Part shown: positions 16,094-24,694 of the stretch, in pieces | Layout of the letters: every line of letters begins with the position of its first letter | Position numbering within the stretch: position 1 is the stretch's first letter | Assembly: GCF_003351225.1 (NCBI RefSeq) | Contig: NZ_QQSY01000009.1 | Span: 1 to 50,051 of the forward strand | Direction of reading: 5' to 3' | From: Dyella solisilvae | GTDB lineage: Bacteria > Pseudomonadota > Gammaproteobacteria > Xanthomonadales > Rhodanobacteraceae | DNA: 50,051 nt | Made by a program: the position numbers and the translations under genes | The notes under the pieces: generated by a model | Database searches by the model: none | Seen by the model: only the letters and a program-made list of their open reading frames with translations | What the model was told of the DNA's origin: nothing

Positions 16094-18898
16094 TTACATC
16101 TTGAAGTTCAGGGTCAGGTAGTACTGGCGACCGTTGACGTAGAACGCATCCGGCTGCTTTCCGTAGATCGGGCTCAAGGTGTAGTACTTGAGCGTCGGGT
16201 TGTTGAGGTTCATCGCGTCGAAGTGCACCGACATCCAGCTGTTGATGTTGTAGCCCGCGGAGAACGCCAGGTTGCCGATGCCTGCCTGGTAGTACGTGTC
16301 GGTACGGCTCACGCCGTCGAAGAACGACGAGCGGTAGGTGTAGCTGATGCGAGCATTCCAGTCCGCGTTTTCGAAGAAAGCCGACAGGTTGTAGGTGTTC
16401 TTCGAGGTGCCCTGCAGCGGCTTGTCGTTGTCCGCATGACCCTGGGCGTAGGTGTAGTTGGTCTGCACACCCCAGTTCTCGCCGATCGGCTGGATGTAGT
16501 TCAGCTCCACGCCCTTGACGTTGCCGTTGACGTTGGTCGGCACGCTGACCAGGTAGGTCGAGAACACGTCATGACCGGCCGTGTTGCTGGCCTGCTGGTC
16601 CTTGAACAACAGGCTCTCGTTGCCGAAGTTGACGTAGTTGCTGAGCGCCATGTTGTAGACGCCGGCCGACACCAGGCCACGCGGAGCGAAGTACCACTCC
16701 ATCGACAGGTCGAAGTTGGTGGAGACCAGCGGCTTCAGCTGCGGGTTGCCGCCACTGCCGGTGTGGGTCAGGTCATCCAGCGAGTACGAACCGGCCAGCG
16801 CGGAGTAGTCCGGGCGGGTCATGGTCTGCGAAGCGGCGAAGCGGGCCAGCAGGTCGTCCGTGAGGTTGAACCGCAGGTTCGCGCTCGGCAGGAAACGATC
16901 GTAGCTGTTGTTGTAGTTGTTGATGTAGTACGGACCGAAGGCCGAACCGGTGATCGGGCCGGCGATGGAGTACGACGACTGGGAGCCGGAGTTATACGTG
17001 ATGTCTTCCTTGGTGTAGACATAACGCACGCCGAAGTTGCCGCTCCAGCGATCGCCGGCGAAGTTCGCCTGCATGTATGCCGCCGTGTCCTTCTCGTTGA
17101 CCCGGTAGATGTTCTGCCAGTTGAAGCGGGTCACCGGATCGCGGTTGGCGAACTGGGCATTGAACGCAGCCAGCGCGCCTTCGCTGTAGTACCACAGCGG
17201 GGCCGGGCCATTGACGCCCAGGTCGCTGTTGAAGCTGCTCGGATAGCTCGACCAGGTGGTCGGGTAGTTGGCCGGGTTGGTCCAGTCGCCGGTCGGGCCC
17301 TGACCGATGTCGGTCTTGTTCTCGCGGGTGTGGTCGGAGTAGCGCAGGCCGAAGTCCAGCGTGTTCAGGAAGATCGGCGAACTGTCGAACGCGTACTCAC
17401 CGTCAGCCTGGTAGAAGTTCTCCTTGTCCACCACGTGGATGTCCTGGTCGCCGAAGATCCAGCCGGCCGACGGGATGATGCCCGACGGACTGGCGTTGTC
17501 GCCGCCGATCGACCAGTTGGACGGCCGGCCGGTGCCATTCATGTCCCAGCTGGCGCCGGCGTTGCCGGCAAAGCCCAGCTCGCTGACGTTCTGGTTGTCG
17601 CTGTTGCCCTTGCCCTTGGTGGTGCCGATCATGCCGGTGAAGGTCAGATGATCGTTGGCGCGCCACTCGGCATCCAACGTGGTGTACGCGGAGGAGGACG
17701 AGGCGCCCGGACGCGAGATCTGGTCATACACGCCGTACGGCGTGGTGGTGCTGGCCGTCACCGGAGCGAAGGTCGCCGACTTGAGCACGTTGCCGCCGAC
17801 TGTGTAGCTCTGCAGGCCCACGCCACCCGGCACGAACTGGCTCGACCACAACATGTAGTTGCGGTTGAAGTTGTCGGCCTTGAGGTTGGAGTAGAAGCTG
17901 TCCAGGTTCAGCGTCAGGTTGTCGAGCGGCTTCCACTCGAGGTCGATCATGCCGCCCTCGCGCTTGCGCGTCTGGGTGAACAGGGTCTGGCCGATCAGGT
18001 TCGGGTAGTACACGCCGGCGAGATCCGGATGCGCCTTGGCGACCGGATCGGTGGCCTGGATCTGGTTGAAGCCGCCCACGAATTCCTGGCCGTTGCGCTG
18101 CAGGCTGCGCTCTTCATAGAAGCCCTGCAGCATCGCGCCAAAGGTGTTGTCGCTGTTCTTCCAGTTGAACAGGCCGTTGAACTGCGGCTTGGTGTCGCCC
18201 GGCAGGTCGGAATAGACGGCGCCGATCGAGGCCTGTGCGGTGATCGGGTTGGCGAACTCGAGCGGCTTGCGGGTGATGATGTCGACCGTGCCGGCGCTGC
18301 CGCCTTCCTGCTGCTTGGCCTCGGACGACTTGTGCACCACCACCTGGTCAACCACTTCGGACGGCAGCAGGCTGTAGCTCACGCTGCGGCCCACGGTCTG
18401 CACCTGGCTCAGCACGAACCAGTCGCCGGTGCCCACGGTGTGGCCGTTGACCAGGGTCTGGGTCATGCTCGGGTTGGTGCCGCGGAGGCTGACGCGGTCG
18501 TTCTCGTCGAAGCCGCCTTCGCTGGCGCTCGAGGAGCTGATGTTCACGCCGGGCAAGCGCGCCAAGGTGTCGGCCACGTTCTTGGCCGGCAGCTTGCCGA
18601 TGTCTTCGGCCGTGATCACTTCAACGATGTTGTCGGCGGACTTCTTCAGGTTCAGCGACTCGGCTTCCGAGTCGCGGATGCCGACGACAGTGACGGTGCC
18701 CAGCTGCTTGGCCTTGGCTCGGTCGGCCTGGCTCTGGGTGTTGTCCTGGCTATCGGCGGCCGTGGCAGGCTGCGCGGCCGGCGCGGGCGTCGTTGCGGGC
18801 GCGGATGCGGTGGCCGGTGCATTGTCGGCGTACACGGAGCCGGACAGGCACAAGCCGGCGATGATGCTGGCTGCTAGTAGAGTCTTGCGGTTTGACAT
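16094..18898 (-). CDS. TonB-dependent receptor for chito-oligosaccharides/GlcNAc
   Basis: 934 residues. Signal peptide 1-24, then an Ala/Pro/Thr-rich linker to ~62, a TonB-box-like TVTVVG at ~68-73, a plug domain ~80-220 (ITAEDIGKLPAKNVADTLARLPGV) and a 22-strand barrel to the C-terminal strand YYLTLNFKM. It belongs to the large Xanthomonadales group of carbohydrate TonB receptors (CUT systems). Position next to GH20, GH9, NagX and the GlcNAc genes indicates uptake of chitin-derived oligosaccharides across the outer membrane. Strong ribosome site GGGGAGGAAACC; its own terminator follows. I found no copy of the LacI-type operator directly upstream, unlike nagP. Confidence 0.92.
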   Translation of the reverse strand: MSNRKTLLAASIIAGLCLSGSVYADNAPATASAPATTPAPAAQPATAADSQDNTQSQADRAKAKQLGTVTVVGIRDSEAESLNLKKSADNIVEVITAEDIGKLPAKNVADTLARLPGVNISSSSASEGGFDENDRVSLRGTNPSMTQTLVNGHTVGTGDWFVLSQVQTVGRSVSYSLLPSEVVDQVVVHKSSEAKQQEGGSAGTVDIITRKPLEFANPITAQASIGAVYSDLPGDTKPQFNGLFNWKNSDNTFGAMLQGFYEERSLQRNGQEFVGGFNQIQATDPVAKAHPDLAGVYYPNLIGQTLFTQTRKREGGMIDLEWKPLDNLTLNLDSFYSNLKADNFNRNYMLWSSQFVPGGVGLQSYTVGGNVLKSATFAPVTASTTTPYGVYDQISRPGASSSSAYTTLDAEWRANDHLTFTGMIGTTKGKGNSDNQNVSELGFAGNAGASWDMNGTGRPSNWSIGGDNASPSGIIPSAGWIFGDQDIHVVDKENFYQADGEYAFDSSPIFLNTLDFGLRYSDHTRENKTDIGQGPTGDWTNPANYPTTWSSYPSSFNSDLGVNGPAPLWYYSEGALAAFNAQFANRDPVTRFNWQNIYRVNEKDTAAYMQANFAGDRWSGNFGVRYVYTKEDITYNSGSQSSYSIAGPITGSAFGPYYINNYNNSYDRFLPSANLRFNLTDDLLARFAASQTMTRPDYSALAGSYSLDDLTHTGSGGNPQLKPLVSTNFDLSMEWYFAPRGLVSAGVYNMALSNYVNFGNESLLFKDQQASNTAGHDVFSTYLVSVPTNVNGNVKGVELNYIQPIGENWGVQTNYTYAQGHADNDKPLQGTSKNTYNLSAFFENADWNARISYTYRSSFFDGVSRTDTYYQAGIGNLAFSAGYNINSWMSVHFDAMNLNNPTLKYYTLSPIYGKQPDAFYVNGRQYYLTLNFKM

Positions 18899-18997
18899 GG
18901 TTTCCTCCCCTCTAAGGCTTTACGGCAGCGGATGCTCGTAGGTCTTCCGGCTGCGGCTTGGCTGGCTGGGCTCACGCCCGGTTGGTTGCAACGGTGA

Positions 18998-20050
18998 TTA
19001 CTGCGGTACAGCGTTCTCCCCTGGTCTTGCATGCTGACCATCCAGGTACAAACCGGCCGCACCGATCACCCCGTGCTGGCCGTGCTCCATCAGTCGAACT
19101 GGGACCTGTTGCAGGAAGGCGCGCATCACGCCCTTGTTGAAGAAGCGCTGGCGGAAACTGCTGGCCAGCAGGACGTCTCGGATCTGCGGCAGGATGCCCC
19201 CGGCTAGAAACACGCCCCCGCGTGCGCCGTACAGCAACACGAGGTCGCCGACGAAACTGCCGAGAAGGCCGCAGAACACTTCGAGTGCTTCGACCGCGGC
19301 GGCATCGCTGTGCGCGAGCGCCGCCTGCGTCACTTCGCTCGGCACGGTCAATTGCGGCGAGCGGTCGCGCAGCGCGCACACCGCGCGGTAGAGGTTGAGC
19401 AGGCCCGGCCCCGACAGGGCGTGCTCGAACGATACATAGGCGCGGTCGCGCGCAAGGAAGCGCAGGATCTCGATCTCGCGTTCGTTGCCTGGCGCCAGCG
19501 CGATCTGCCCGGCCTCGGTGGCCAGCACGGTGGCGTGCGGATGACCCGGCAACAGCACGGCCGATCCCAGCCCGGTGCCCGGCCCCATCACCAGCACGGG
19601 GCCCACCGCCGACGGCGCTTCGCTCTCGATCACCGGGGTGGTGTCCGCCCGGCTCAGGAATTGCGTGGCATACGCCACCGCCTCGAAGTCGTTGACCACC
19701 GCCAGCTGTTGGATGCCCAGGGTGTCGCGGATGTCGCGGATGGACACCGGCCAGGGCAGGTTGTCGTTGACGATCGCGTCGCCAAGCACGTAACCCGCGC
19801 TGGCCACGGCACAGCGACTGACATGCACCGAACGATCGAGCTGGCTGACGAAGTCGCGCAGCACCGCGGTCAGGCTCGGCCAGTCCGCGCAGGCATAGCG
19901 GTGGTACTGCAGCACCGTGACCGGACAGGGTCCGTCCGGACGCTCGCTCACCAGACCGATGCGCGCATGCGTCCCGCCGACGTCGGCCGCCAGGAACACG
20001 GCCTCTTGGGGTGAAGACCCACGCACCTCGTGAACGCCCCTTTGCCCCAC
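18998..20050 (-). CDS. glk: Glucokinase-family sugar kinase (GlcNAc kinase candidate)
   Basis: 350 residues of the Glk family (PF02685 type). ATP-binding DVGGTHARIG at 23-32, catalytic Asp in VVNDFEAVAYA, phosphate loop GPGTGLGSA, and EAGQIALAP matching the sugar-binding Glu. It phosphorylates glucose or, in this setting, probably GlcNAc to GlcNAc-6-P for NagA (inference from context). GTG start at 20050 with GAGGG seven bases upstream. It is the first gene of the left arm. A perfect 18-bp LacI-type operator is 73 bp upstream, so it should be induced with nagP. Confidence 0.85.
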   Translation of the reverse strand: MGQRGVHEVRGSSPQEAVFLAADVGGTHARIGLVSERPDGPCPVTVLQYHRYACADWPSLTAVLRDFVSQLDRSVHVSRCAVASAGYVLGDAIVNDNLPWPVSIRDIRDTLGIQQLAVVNDFEAVAYATQFLSRADTTPVIESEAPSAVGPVLVMGPGTGLGSAVLLPGHPHATVLATEAGQIALAPGNEREIEILRFLARDRAYVSFEHALSGPGLLNLYRAVCALRDRSPQLTVPSEVTQAALAHSDAAAVEALEVFCGLLGSFVGDLVLLYGARGGVFLAGGILPQIRDVLLASSFRQRFFNKGVMRAFLQQVPVRLMEHGQHGVIGAAGLYLDGQHARPGENAVPQ

Positions 20051-20122
20051 TGCGATGCCCTCGTCATTGCGATGTCACGTTGTTGTGAAACGTGATCAGG
20101 TTTTGGCCGGAGTCTGGTAACG

Positions 20123-20140
20123 GTTGACAACGTTGTCAAC
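20123..20140. promoter_or_regulatory. LacI-type operator O1, perfect palindrome
   Basis: GTTGACAACGTTGTCAAC is a perfect 18-bp inverted repeat with the central CG typical of LacI-family operators. It lies 73 bp upstream of the glk start and includes a TTGACA that could serve as the -35 on the minus strand. Confidence 0.85.
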
Positions 20141-20389
20141 TAGGAACCTGTCCTACCCCCCGGTTGAGTCGTGGTGCAGAGCAGCAACAAGGCTCGCCAC
20201 CAGCTCATCACATGAGCTTTATGCTGCATGAAACAAGGAATGAATGGCCGTATAGCAGGCTTTTTGCACTGCGCCACAAGTGACCAAAATTGGGGCCATT
20301 TGGACGGTCAATTTAGACCGATTTAAGGAATTTTCGGGCCCTTTGAAGGGGCTCGAACAGACCAATTTTGACCCTTGCGGACATCTGTC

Positions 20390-20405
20390 GTGACAACGTT
20401 GCTGG
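20390..20405. promoter_or_regulatory. LacI-type operator O2, half site
   Basis: GTGACAACGTTGCTGG keeps the left half and centre of the operator but the right half is degenerate. Confidence 0.5.
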
Positions 20406-20841
20406 ACACCGGCGTGACGGTAGGGACAGCGCCTGCGCATGGCGCGCGTGGGCCGCCGGGAAAGGAAGGTTGACCCTCTCACCCCTCGTGCGGGGATGAC
20501 GGAAGGAGCCGGCGCCCCTGATCGCCGGGGCAGCCGGGACACAACGGCCGCCAGTCCGGCTGCGGCGCGCACGTTCGCCCAATACCGAGCTCCGGATTAC
20601 GACCATCCTGGACGACCAGGCCTGTGACCGATCCCCTCCGGGCAACTCGGCGATCCGGTCCAACCAGCGGGCTCGACCCGCTCGTGCACCCACCCACCCT
20701 TCCCGCCGAACGAGTCGTAGTAGTAGAAATAATGGGGTGGGCCTCCCCACCGCGGTCCCGCCAGTCACCATCGCCCAGGGCGACAGCGAGAACAGCCCGT
20801 CCGGCAGAACAGGCCCATTTTCGCGCTCCGCGACAACATTC

Positions 20842-20857
20842 AGGACAACGTTGTCAT
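20842..20857. promoter_or_regulatory. LacI-type operator O3
   Basis: AGGACAACGTTGTCAT contains the intact 12-bp core GACAACGTTGTC. A degenerate half site (GACAACATTC) lies 12 bp upstream. It is 325 bp from nagP. Confidence 0.75.
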
Positions 20858-21081
20858 CGACTGACAATGACCTACGCAACAAGGGTTTGGCGAGTATCAG
20901 GGCTGCCACTGCAGCCGAACTCAAGCGCCTTCATGGTGCAATGCAAAACCATGTTATCAATGGATTTTTTACAAATATCAATGCTGGGCGAGAGCCTGGA
21001 TCCGGTCCTGGGCGGCCCATCTTCGGGCCATTTTCCGCGCCCCGGCCGGTCACCATGCGCGGGCACATTTGCTGCCAGTAT

Positions 21082-21111
21082 TTGACAACGTTACTAGTTT
21101 GAGTCGATAAA
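21082..21111 (+). promoter_or_regulatory. nagP promoter overlapped by operator O4
   Basis: TTGACA (21082-21087), 18-bp spacer, GATAAA (21106-21111). The -35 is the left half of operator TTGACAACGTTACTAG (21082-21097), so repressor binding would block RNA polymerase. nagP starts 70 bp downstream. Confidence 0.7.
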
Positions 21112-21181
21112 AGGACATTCGGGGGAATCGGGCCGCTTTGGCTCGTCGGTCACTGGTCATCCGCGGGGAGCTGCCACCACC

Positions 21182-22468
21182 ATGTCTGCCACAACGCTCG
21201 CCTCCAGCGAGACACGCCCATCCAGCATGGTGCCGATGCTGATCATCGGCGTGCTGTTCTTCATCTTCGGCTTCGTCACCTGGCTCAACGGCCCGCTGAT
21301 CACCTTCGTCAAGCTCGCCTTCAACGTGGATGACGTGTCCGCGTTCCTGGTGCCGCTGGTGTTCTACTTCTCCTACTTCTTCCTGGCCATTCCGTCGTCG
21401 AGCGTGCTTCGCCGCACGGGCATGAAGAAGGGCATGGGTCTGGGCCTGTTCGTGATGGCGATCGGTGCGGTGCTGTTCGGCCAGTTCGTCAGCATGCGCA
21501 TCTTCTATCCGGCGCTGGTCGGGCTGTTCGTGATCGGCGCGGGCCTCGCGCTGCTGCAGACCGCTTCCAACCCTTACATCAGCATCCTCGGCCCCATCGA
21601 CAGCGCCGCACAGCGCATCGCCTTCATGGGCATCTGCAACAAGATCGCCGGCGCACTGGCGCCGTTCGTGTTCGGCGCGCTGGTGCTGTCAGGCATCGAC
21701 AGCTTCGACCAGCAGGTGAAAGCCGCGCCCACGCCCGAGGCGAAGGAAGTCCTGCTCAATGCGTTCGCCGCCAAGATCCACATGCCGTACATGATCATGG
21801 CCGGCCTGCTGGTGCTGCTGGCGATCTGGGTAATCCGCTCGCCGCTGCCGGAGATCAAGCCGGCCGGCGCCAACGCCGAAAGCGGCATCGGCCACGCCAA
21901 GGGCGGCATCTTCAGCTTCCCGCACCTGTGGCTTGGCGTGCTGTGCCTGTTCCTCTACGTGGGCGTGGAAGTGATGGCGGGCGACGCCATCGGCACCTAT
22001 GGCCAGGGCTTCGGCCTGCCACTGGAAGAGACCAAGCACTTCACCTCGTTCACCCTGATCGCGATGCTTGCCGGCTACCTGGGCGGACTGGTGCTGATTC
22101 CGCGCTTCATCTCGCAGCAGAGCTACCTTGCGGTGTCGGCGGTGCTCGGCGTGCTGTTCACCGTGGGCGCCTACGTCACCAGCGGCCACACTTCCGTGGG
22201 TTTCGTGGCCGCGCTGGGTTTCGCCAACGCGATGATGTGGCCGGCGATCTTCCCACTGGCGATCCATGGACTGGGCCGACTGACCGAGCGCGGCTCGGCG
22301 CTGATGATCATGGCCATCGCCGGTGGCGCCATCGTGCCGCAGCTGTTCGTGCACCTGAAACAGCACTTCAACTTCCAGCTGGTATTCATGGCGCTGATGG
22401 TGCCCTGCTACCTGTACATCCTCTACTACGGCATGAGGGGCCATCGCGTCGGCCAGCACGCGCGCTGA
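21182..22468 (+). CDS. nagP: N-acetylglucosamine transporter, MFS (FucP-like)
   Basis: 428 residues, twelve transmembrane helices, of the FucP/NagP branch of the major facilitator superfamily. Early motif FFIFGFVTWLNGPLI (~22-36) is the FucP-type helix-1 signature, and QTASNPYISILGP (~125-137) is the conserved helix-4/5 motif of sugar:H+ symporters. It imports GlcNAc across the inner membrane. GGGGAG lies 11 nt upstream of the ATG. It is the first gene of the right arm, with an operator in its -35 element. Confidence 0.9.
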   Translation: MSATTLASSETRPSSMVPMLIIGVLFFIFGFVTWLNGPLITFVKLAFNVDDVSAFLVPLVFYFSYFFLAIPSSSVLRRTGMKKGMGLGLFVMAIGAVLFGQFVSMRIFYPALVGLFVIGAGLALLQTASNPYISILGPIDSAAQRIAFMGICNKIAGALAPFVFGALVLSGIDSFDQQVKAAPTPEAKEVLLNAFAAKIHMPYMIMAGLLVLLAIWVIRSPLPEIKPAGANAESGIGHAKGGIFSFPHLWLGVLCLFLYVGVEVMAGDAIGTYGQGFGLPLEETKHFTSFTLIAMLAGYLGGLVLIPRFISQQSYLAVSAVLGVLFTVGAYVTSGHTSVGFVAALGFANAMMWPAIFPLAIHGLGRLTERGSALMIMAIAGGAIVPQLFVHLKQHFNFQLVFMALMVPCYLYILYYGMRGHRVGQHAR

Positions 22469-22553
22469 GCGGTGGCGGGCGGCGCCTCGCCACCCGCCGG
22501 GCCATACCCCTCTGGGCTACGATGCCTCTTTTAGTTCTGCCGGAGTTCCCACG

Positions 22554-23606
22554 TTGCGCACCCCCACCATCAAGGACGTCGCCAAACGCTCAGGCGTTTC
22601 GCTGAAGACCGTGTCCCGCGTGATCAACCACGAGGCCTCGGTGCGTGCGGACACCCGCGAGAAAGTCGAACGCGCCATCGAGGCGCTGGGCTACCAGCCC
22701 AACCTTTCCGCGCGCGGCCTGCGCAGCACGCATGCCTATGCGATCGGCCTGGTCTACGACAACCCGAACGCGCACTACGTCATCAGCATGCAGGATGGCG
22801 TGCTGTCGGCCTGCCGCGAACGCGGCTACGGCCTGCTGATCCATCCCTGCGATTCCACCTCGCCCGACCTGGCCAATGAGCTGTGCGCATTGGTCGAGCG
22901 CAACCGCCTGGCCGGCCTGGTGCTGGCCCCGCCGATGTCGGAAGAGCCGGAGCTGATCGCCAAGCTCAGCGCCAACGACATCAGCTTCGTGCGCATCATC
23001 TCCTCGCGTGAGGATCCCCACGACGGCGCGCCTTGCGTCTACGTGGACGACCGCAGCGCGGCCTATGCGATCACCGAGCACCTGATCCAGATGGGCCACC
23101 AGCGCATCGGCTTCCTGTGGGGCGAACCGCACCACCGCTCCAGCCCAGAGCGCTACCAGGGTTATGCGGACGCATTGAAGGACTACGGCCTGCCGCTGGA
23201 CAAGCGTCTGGTGCTGGCTGGCCGCTACGCGTTCGACGACGGTTTCCGCGGCGCGCGCAAGCTGCTGGCGCTGAAGGATCCGCCGACCGCAATCTTCGGC
23301 AGCAACGATGAAATTGCCGCCGGCGTGCTGGCCGCAGCCCGCTCCAGCGGACTCGATGTGCCGTGGAATCTCTCCATCGCCGGCTTCGAGGACAGCCCGT
23401 TCTCCAAGCAGGCCTGGCCCGCGCTCACCACCGCCCGACAGTCCACCAGCGAGATCGGCCGTCATGCCGCGCTGCAGCTGATGGCCGAACTGCAACGCAA
23501 GGCCGGCGCCGCTGTGGAGCTGCCGCACGCCGAATGCTTTATCCCCGAACTGGTCGTGCGCGGCTCCACCGCGCCGCCGCAAACCCCGACGCCACGCAAG
23601 GGCTGA
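22554..23606 (+). CDS. nagR: LacI-family repressor of the GlcNAc locus
   Basis: 350 residues. N-terminal helix-turn-helix and hinge (TIKDVAKRSGVSLKTVSRVI at 5-24, then LSARGLRS), and a periplasmic-binding-protein-like sensor domain from ~60. TTG start at 22554, supported by CGGAG eight bases upstream and the family-typical start just before TIKDVA. It most probably binds the GACAACGTTGTC sites at 20123-21097 and is released by GlcNAc-6-P or a related sugar phosphate (inference from the Xanthomonas/Shewanella NagR precedent). Whether it is NagR or the paralogous NagQ cannot be decided here. Confidence 0.87.
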   Translation: MRTPTIKDVAKRSGVSLKTVSRVINHEASVRADTREKVERAIEALGYQPNLSARGLRSTHAYAIGLVYDNPNAHYVISMQDGVLSACRERGYGLLIHPCDSTSPDLANELCALVERNRLAGLVLAPPMSEEPELIAKLSANDISFVRIISSREDPHDGAPCVYVDDRSAAYAITEHLIQMGHQRIGFLWGEPHHRSSPERYQGYADALKDYGLPLDKRLVLAGRYAFDDGFRGARKLLALKDPPTAIFGSNDEIAAGVLAAARSSGLDVPWNLSIAGFEDSPFSKQAWPALTTARQSTSEIGRHAALQLMAELQRKAGAAVELPHAECFIPELVVRGSTAPPQTPTPRKG

Positions 23607-23659
23607 GGCGCCGCCTCGCCCCTGCGGTGTGCGCCCACACGCATGCCAAGAGACTGACG

Positions 23660-24694
23660 ATGAAGGAAGCCAGCTCCACCCTGATGTACCGCGAGGCCCA
23701 CGAGGCGGCCGCCGTGGTCGAGCGCCAGCTGCGCGAGAACGCGCAGATCCTCAGGACGCTCGGCGAGCAGCTGCGGGCCACGCCGCCCCGCTTCATCGTC
23801 ACCTGCGCCCGCGGCAGCTCCGACCATGCCGCCGCCTATGCGAAGTATGTGTTCGAGACGCGCCTGGGGCTGATCACCGCCTCGGCCTCGCCGTCGATCT
23901 CCTCCATCTACGACGCCGACCTGCATCTGGATGGCGCGCTGTTCGTCGCCATCTCGCAATCGGGCAAGAGCCCCGACCTGCTGCGCAGCGCACAGGCCGC
24001 CAAGGACGCCGGCGCCCACGTGGTGGCGCTGGTGAACGTGGAGGACTCCCCGCTCGCGCAGATGGCCGACACCTTCGTGCCGCTGCGCGCCGGTCCGGAG
24101 CTGAGCGTGGCCGCCACCAAGAGCTACCTCGCCACGCTGTCGGCGATCCTGCAGCTCACCGCGCACTGGAGCGACGACGCCACCCTGCACGAGGTGATCG
24201 CCCGCCTGCCGGACGACCTGCGTCGCGGCTGGGATGGCGACTGGAGCGCGCTCACCGACGGCCTGCGCGATGCGCGCAACCTGTTCGTGGTGGGTCGCGG
24301 TTATGGCTTCGGCGCCGCGCTGGAAGCCGCGCTCAAGCTCAAGGAAACCTGCGGCCTGCACGCCGAGGCATTCAGCGCGGCGGAAGTGAAACACGGTCCG
24401 ATGGCGCTCGTCGGCGACGGCTTCCCGGTGCTGTTCTTCGGTCAGGACGACGGCACGCTGGAAAACACCCTTGCCGTGGCGCGCGAGTTTCGTGCGCGTG
24501 GCGCGCGCGTGTTCGTGGCGGCGCCGGGCAGCACCGACCCCGGCACGCTGCCGCTACCGGCCAACATCGCGCCGATCGTGGCGCCGCTGCTGGCCGTGCA
24601 GAGCTTCTATCGCGCCGCCAGCGCGCTGTCGCTGGCGCGCGGCTTCGACCCGGATGTCCCGCCGCATCTGCGCAAGGTGACGGAGACGATGTGA
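23660..24694 (+). CDS. nagB-II: Glucosamine-6-phosphate deaminase, NagB-II (SIS)
   Basis: 344 residues with two SIS domains (~30-165 and ~195-335), homologous to the isomerase half of GlmS but lacking the glutaminase domain. Sugar-phosphate loops TCARGSSDHAA (~45-55) and AISQSGKSPDL (~96-106), and catalytic-region EAFSAAEVKHGPMAL near 236-250. It converts GlcN-6-P to Fru-6-P and ammonia. The stop and the nagA start share one base (TGATG), so nagB-II and nagA are coupled. Confidence 0.9.
   Translation: MKEASSTLMYREAHEAAAVVERQLRENAQILRTLGEQLRATPPRFIVTCARGSSDHAAAYAKYVFETRLGLITASASPSISSIYDADLHLDGALFVAISQSGKSPDLLRSAQAAKDAGAHVVALVNVEDSPLAQMADTFVPLRAGPELSVAATKSYLATLSAILQLTAHWSDDATLHEVIARLPDDLRRGWDGDWSALTDGLRDARNLFVVGRGYGFGAALEAALKLKETCGLHAEAFSAAEVKHGPMALVGDGFPVLFFGQDDGTLENTLAVAREFRARGARVFVAAPGSTDPGTLPLPANIAPIVAPLLAVQSFYRAASALSLARGFDPDVPPHLRKVTETM

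Larger units (their letters stand above)
20051..21181. promoter_or_regulatory. nag divergent control region, 1131 bp
   Basis: Gene-free region between glk (minus) and nagP (plus). It holds four matches to the operator TTGACAACGTTGTCAA (listed separately), short inverted repeats near 20308-20325 and 20480-20500, and AT-richer stretches at 20930-20985. The longest open frame (minus, 20313-20924) has no recognisable domain or ribosome site and is not called. The length is far beyond what two promoters need. Confidence 0.7.

Noticed and set aside
16223-18877. 884-codon plus-strand frame opposite the TonB receptor
   Set aside because: Long antisense frame caused by high GC. The minus-strand protein has clear signal, plug and barrel features.
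20313-20924. 203-codon minus-strand frame in the nag control region
   Set aside because: No recognisable domain, Arg-rich composition typical of antisense GC-rich DNA, no Shine-Dalgarno, and an operator lies within it.
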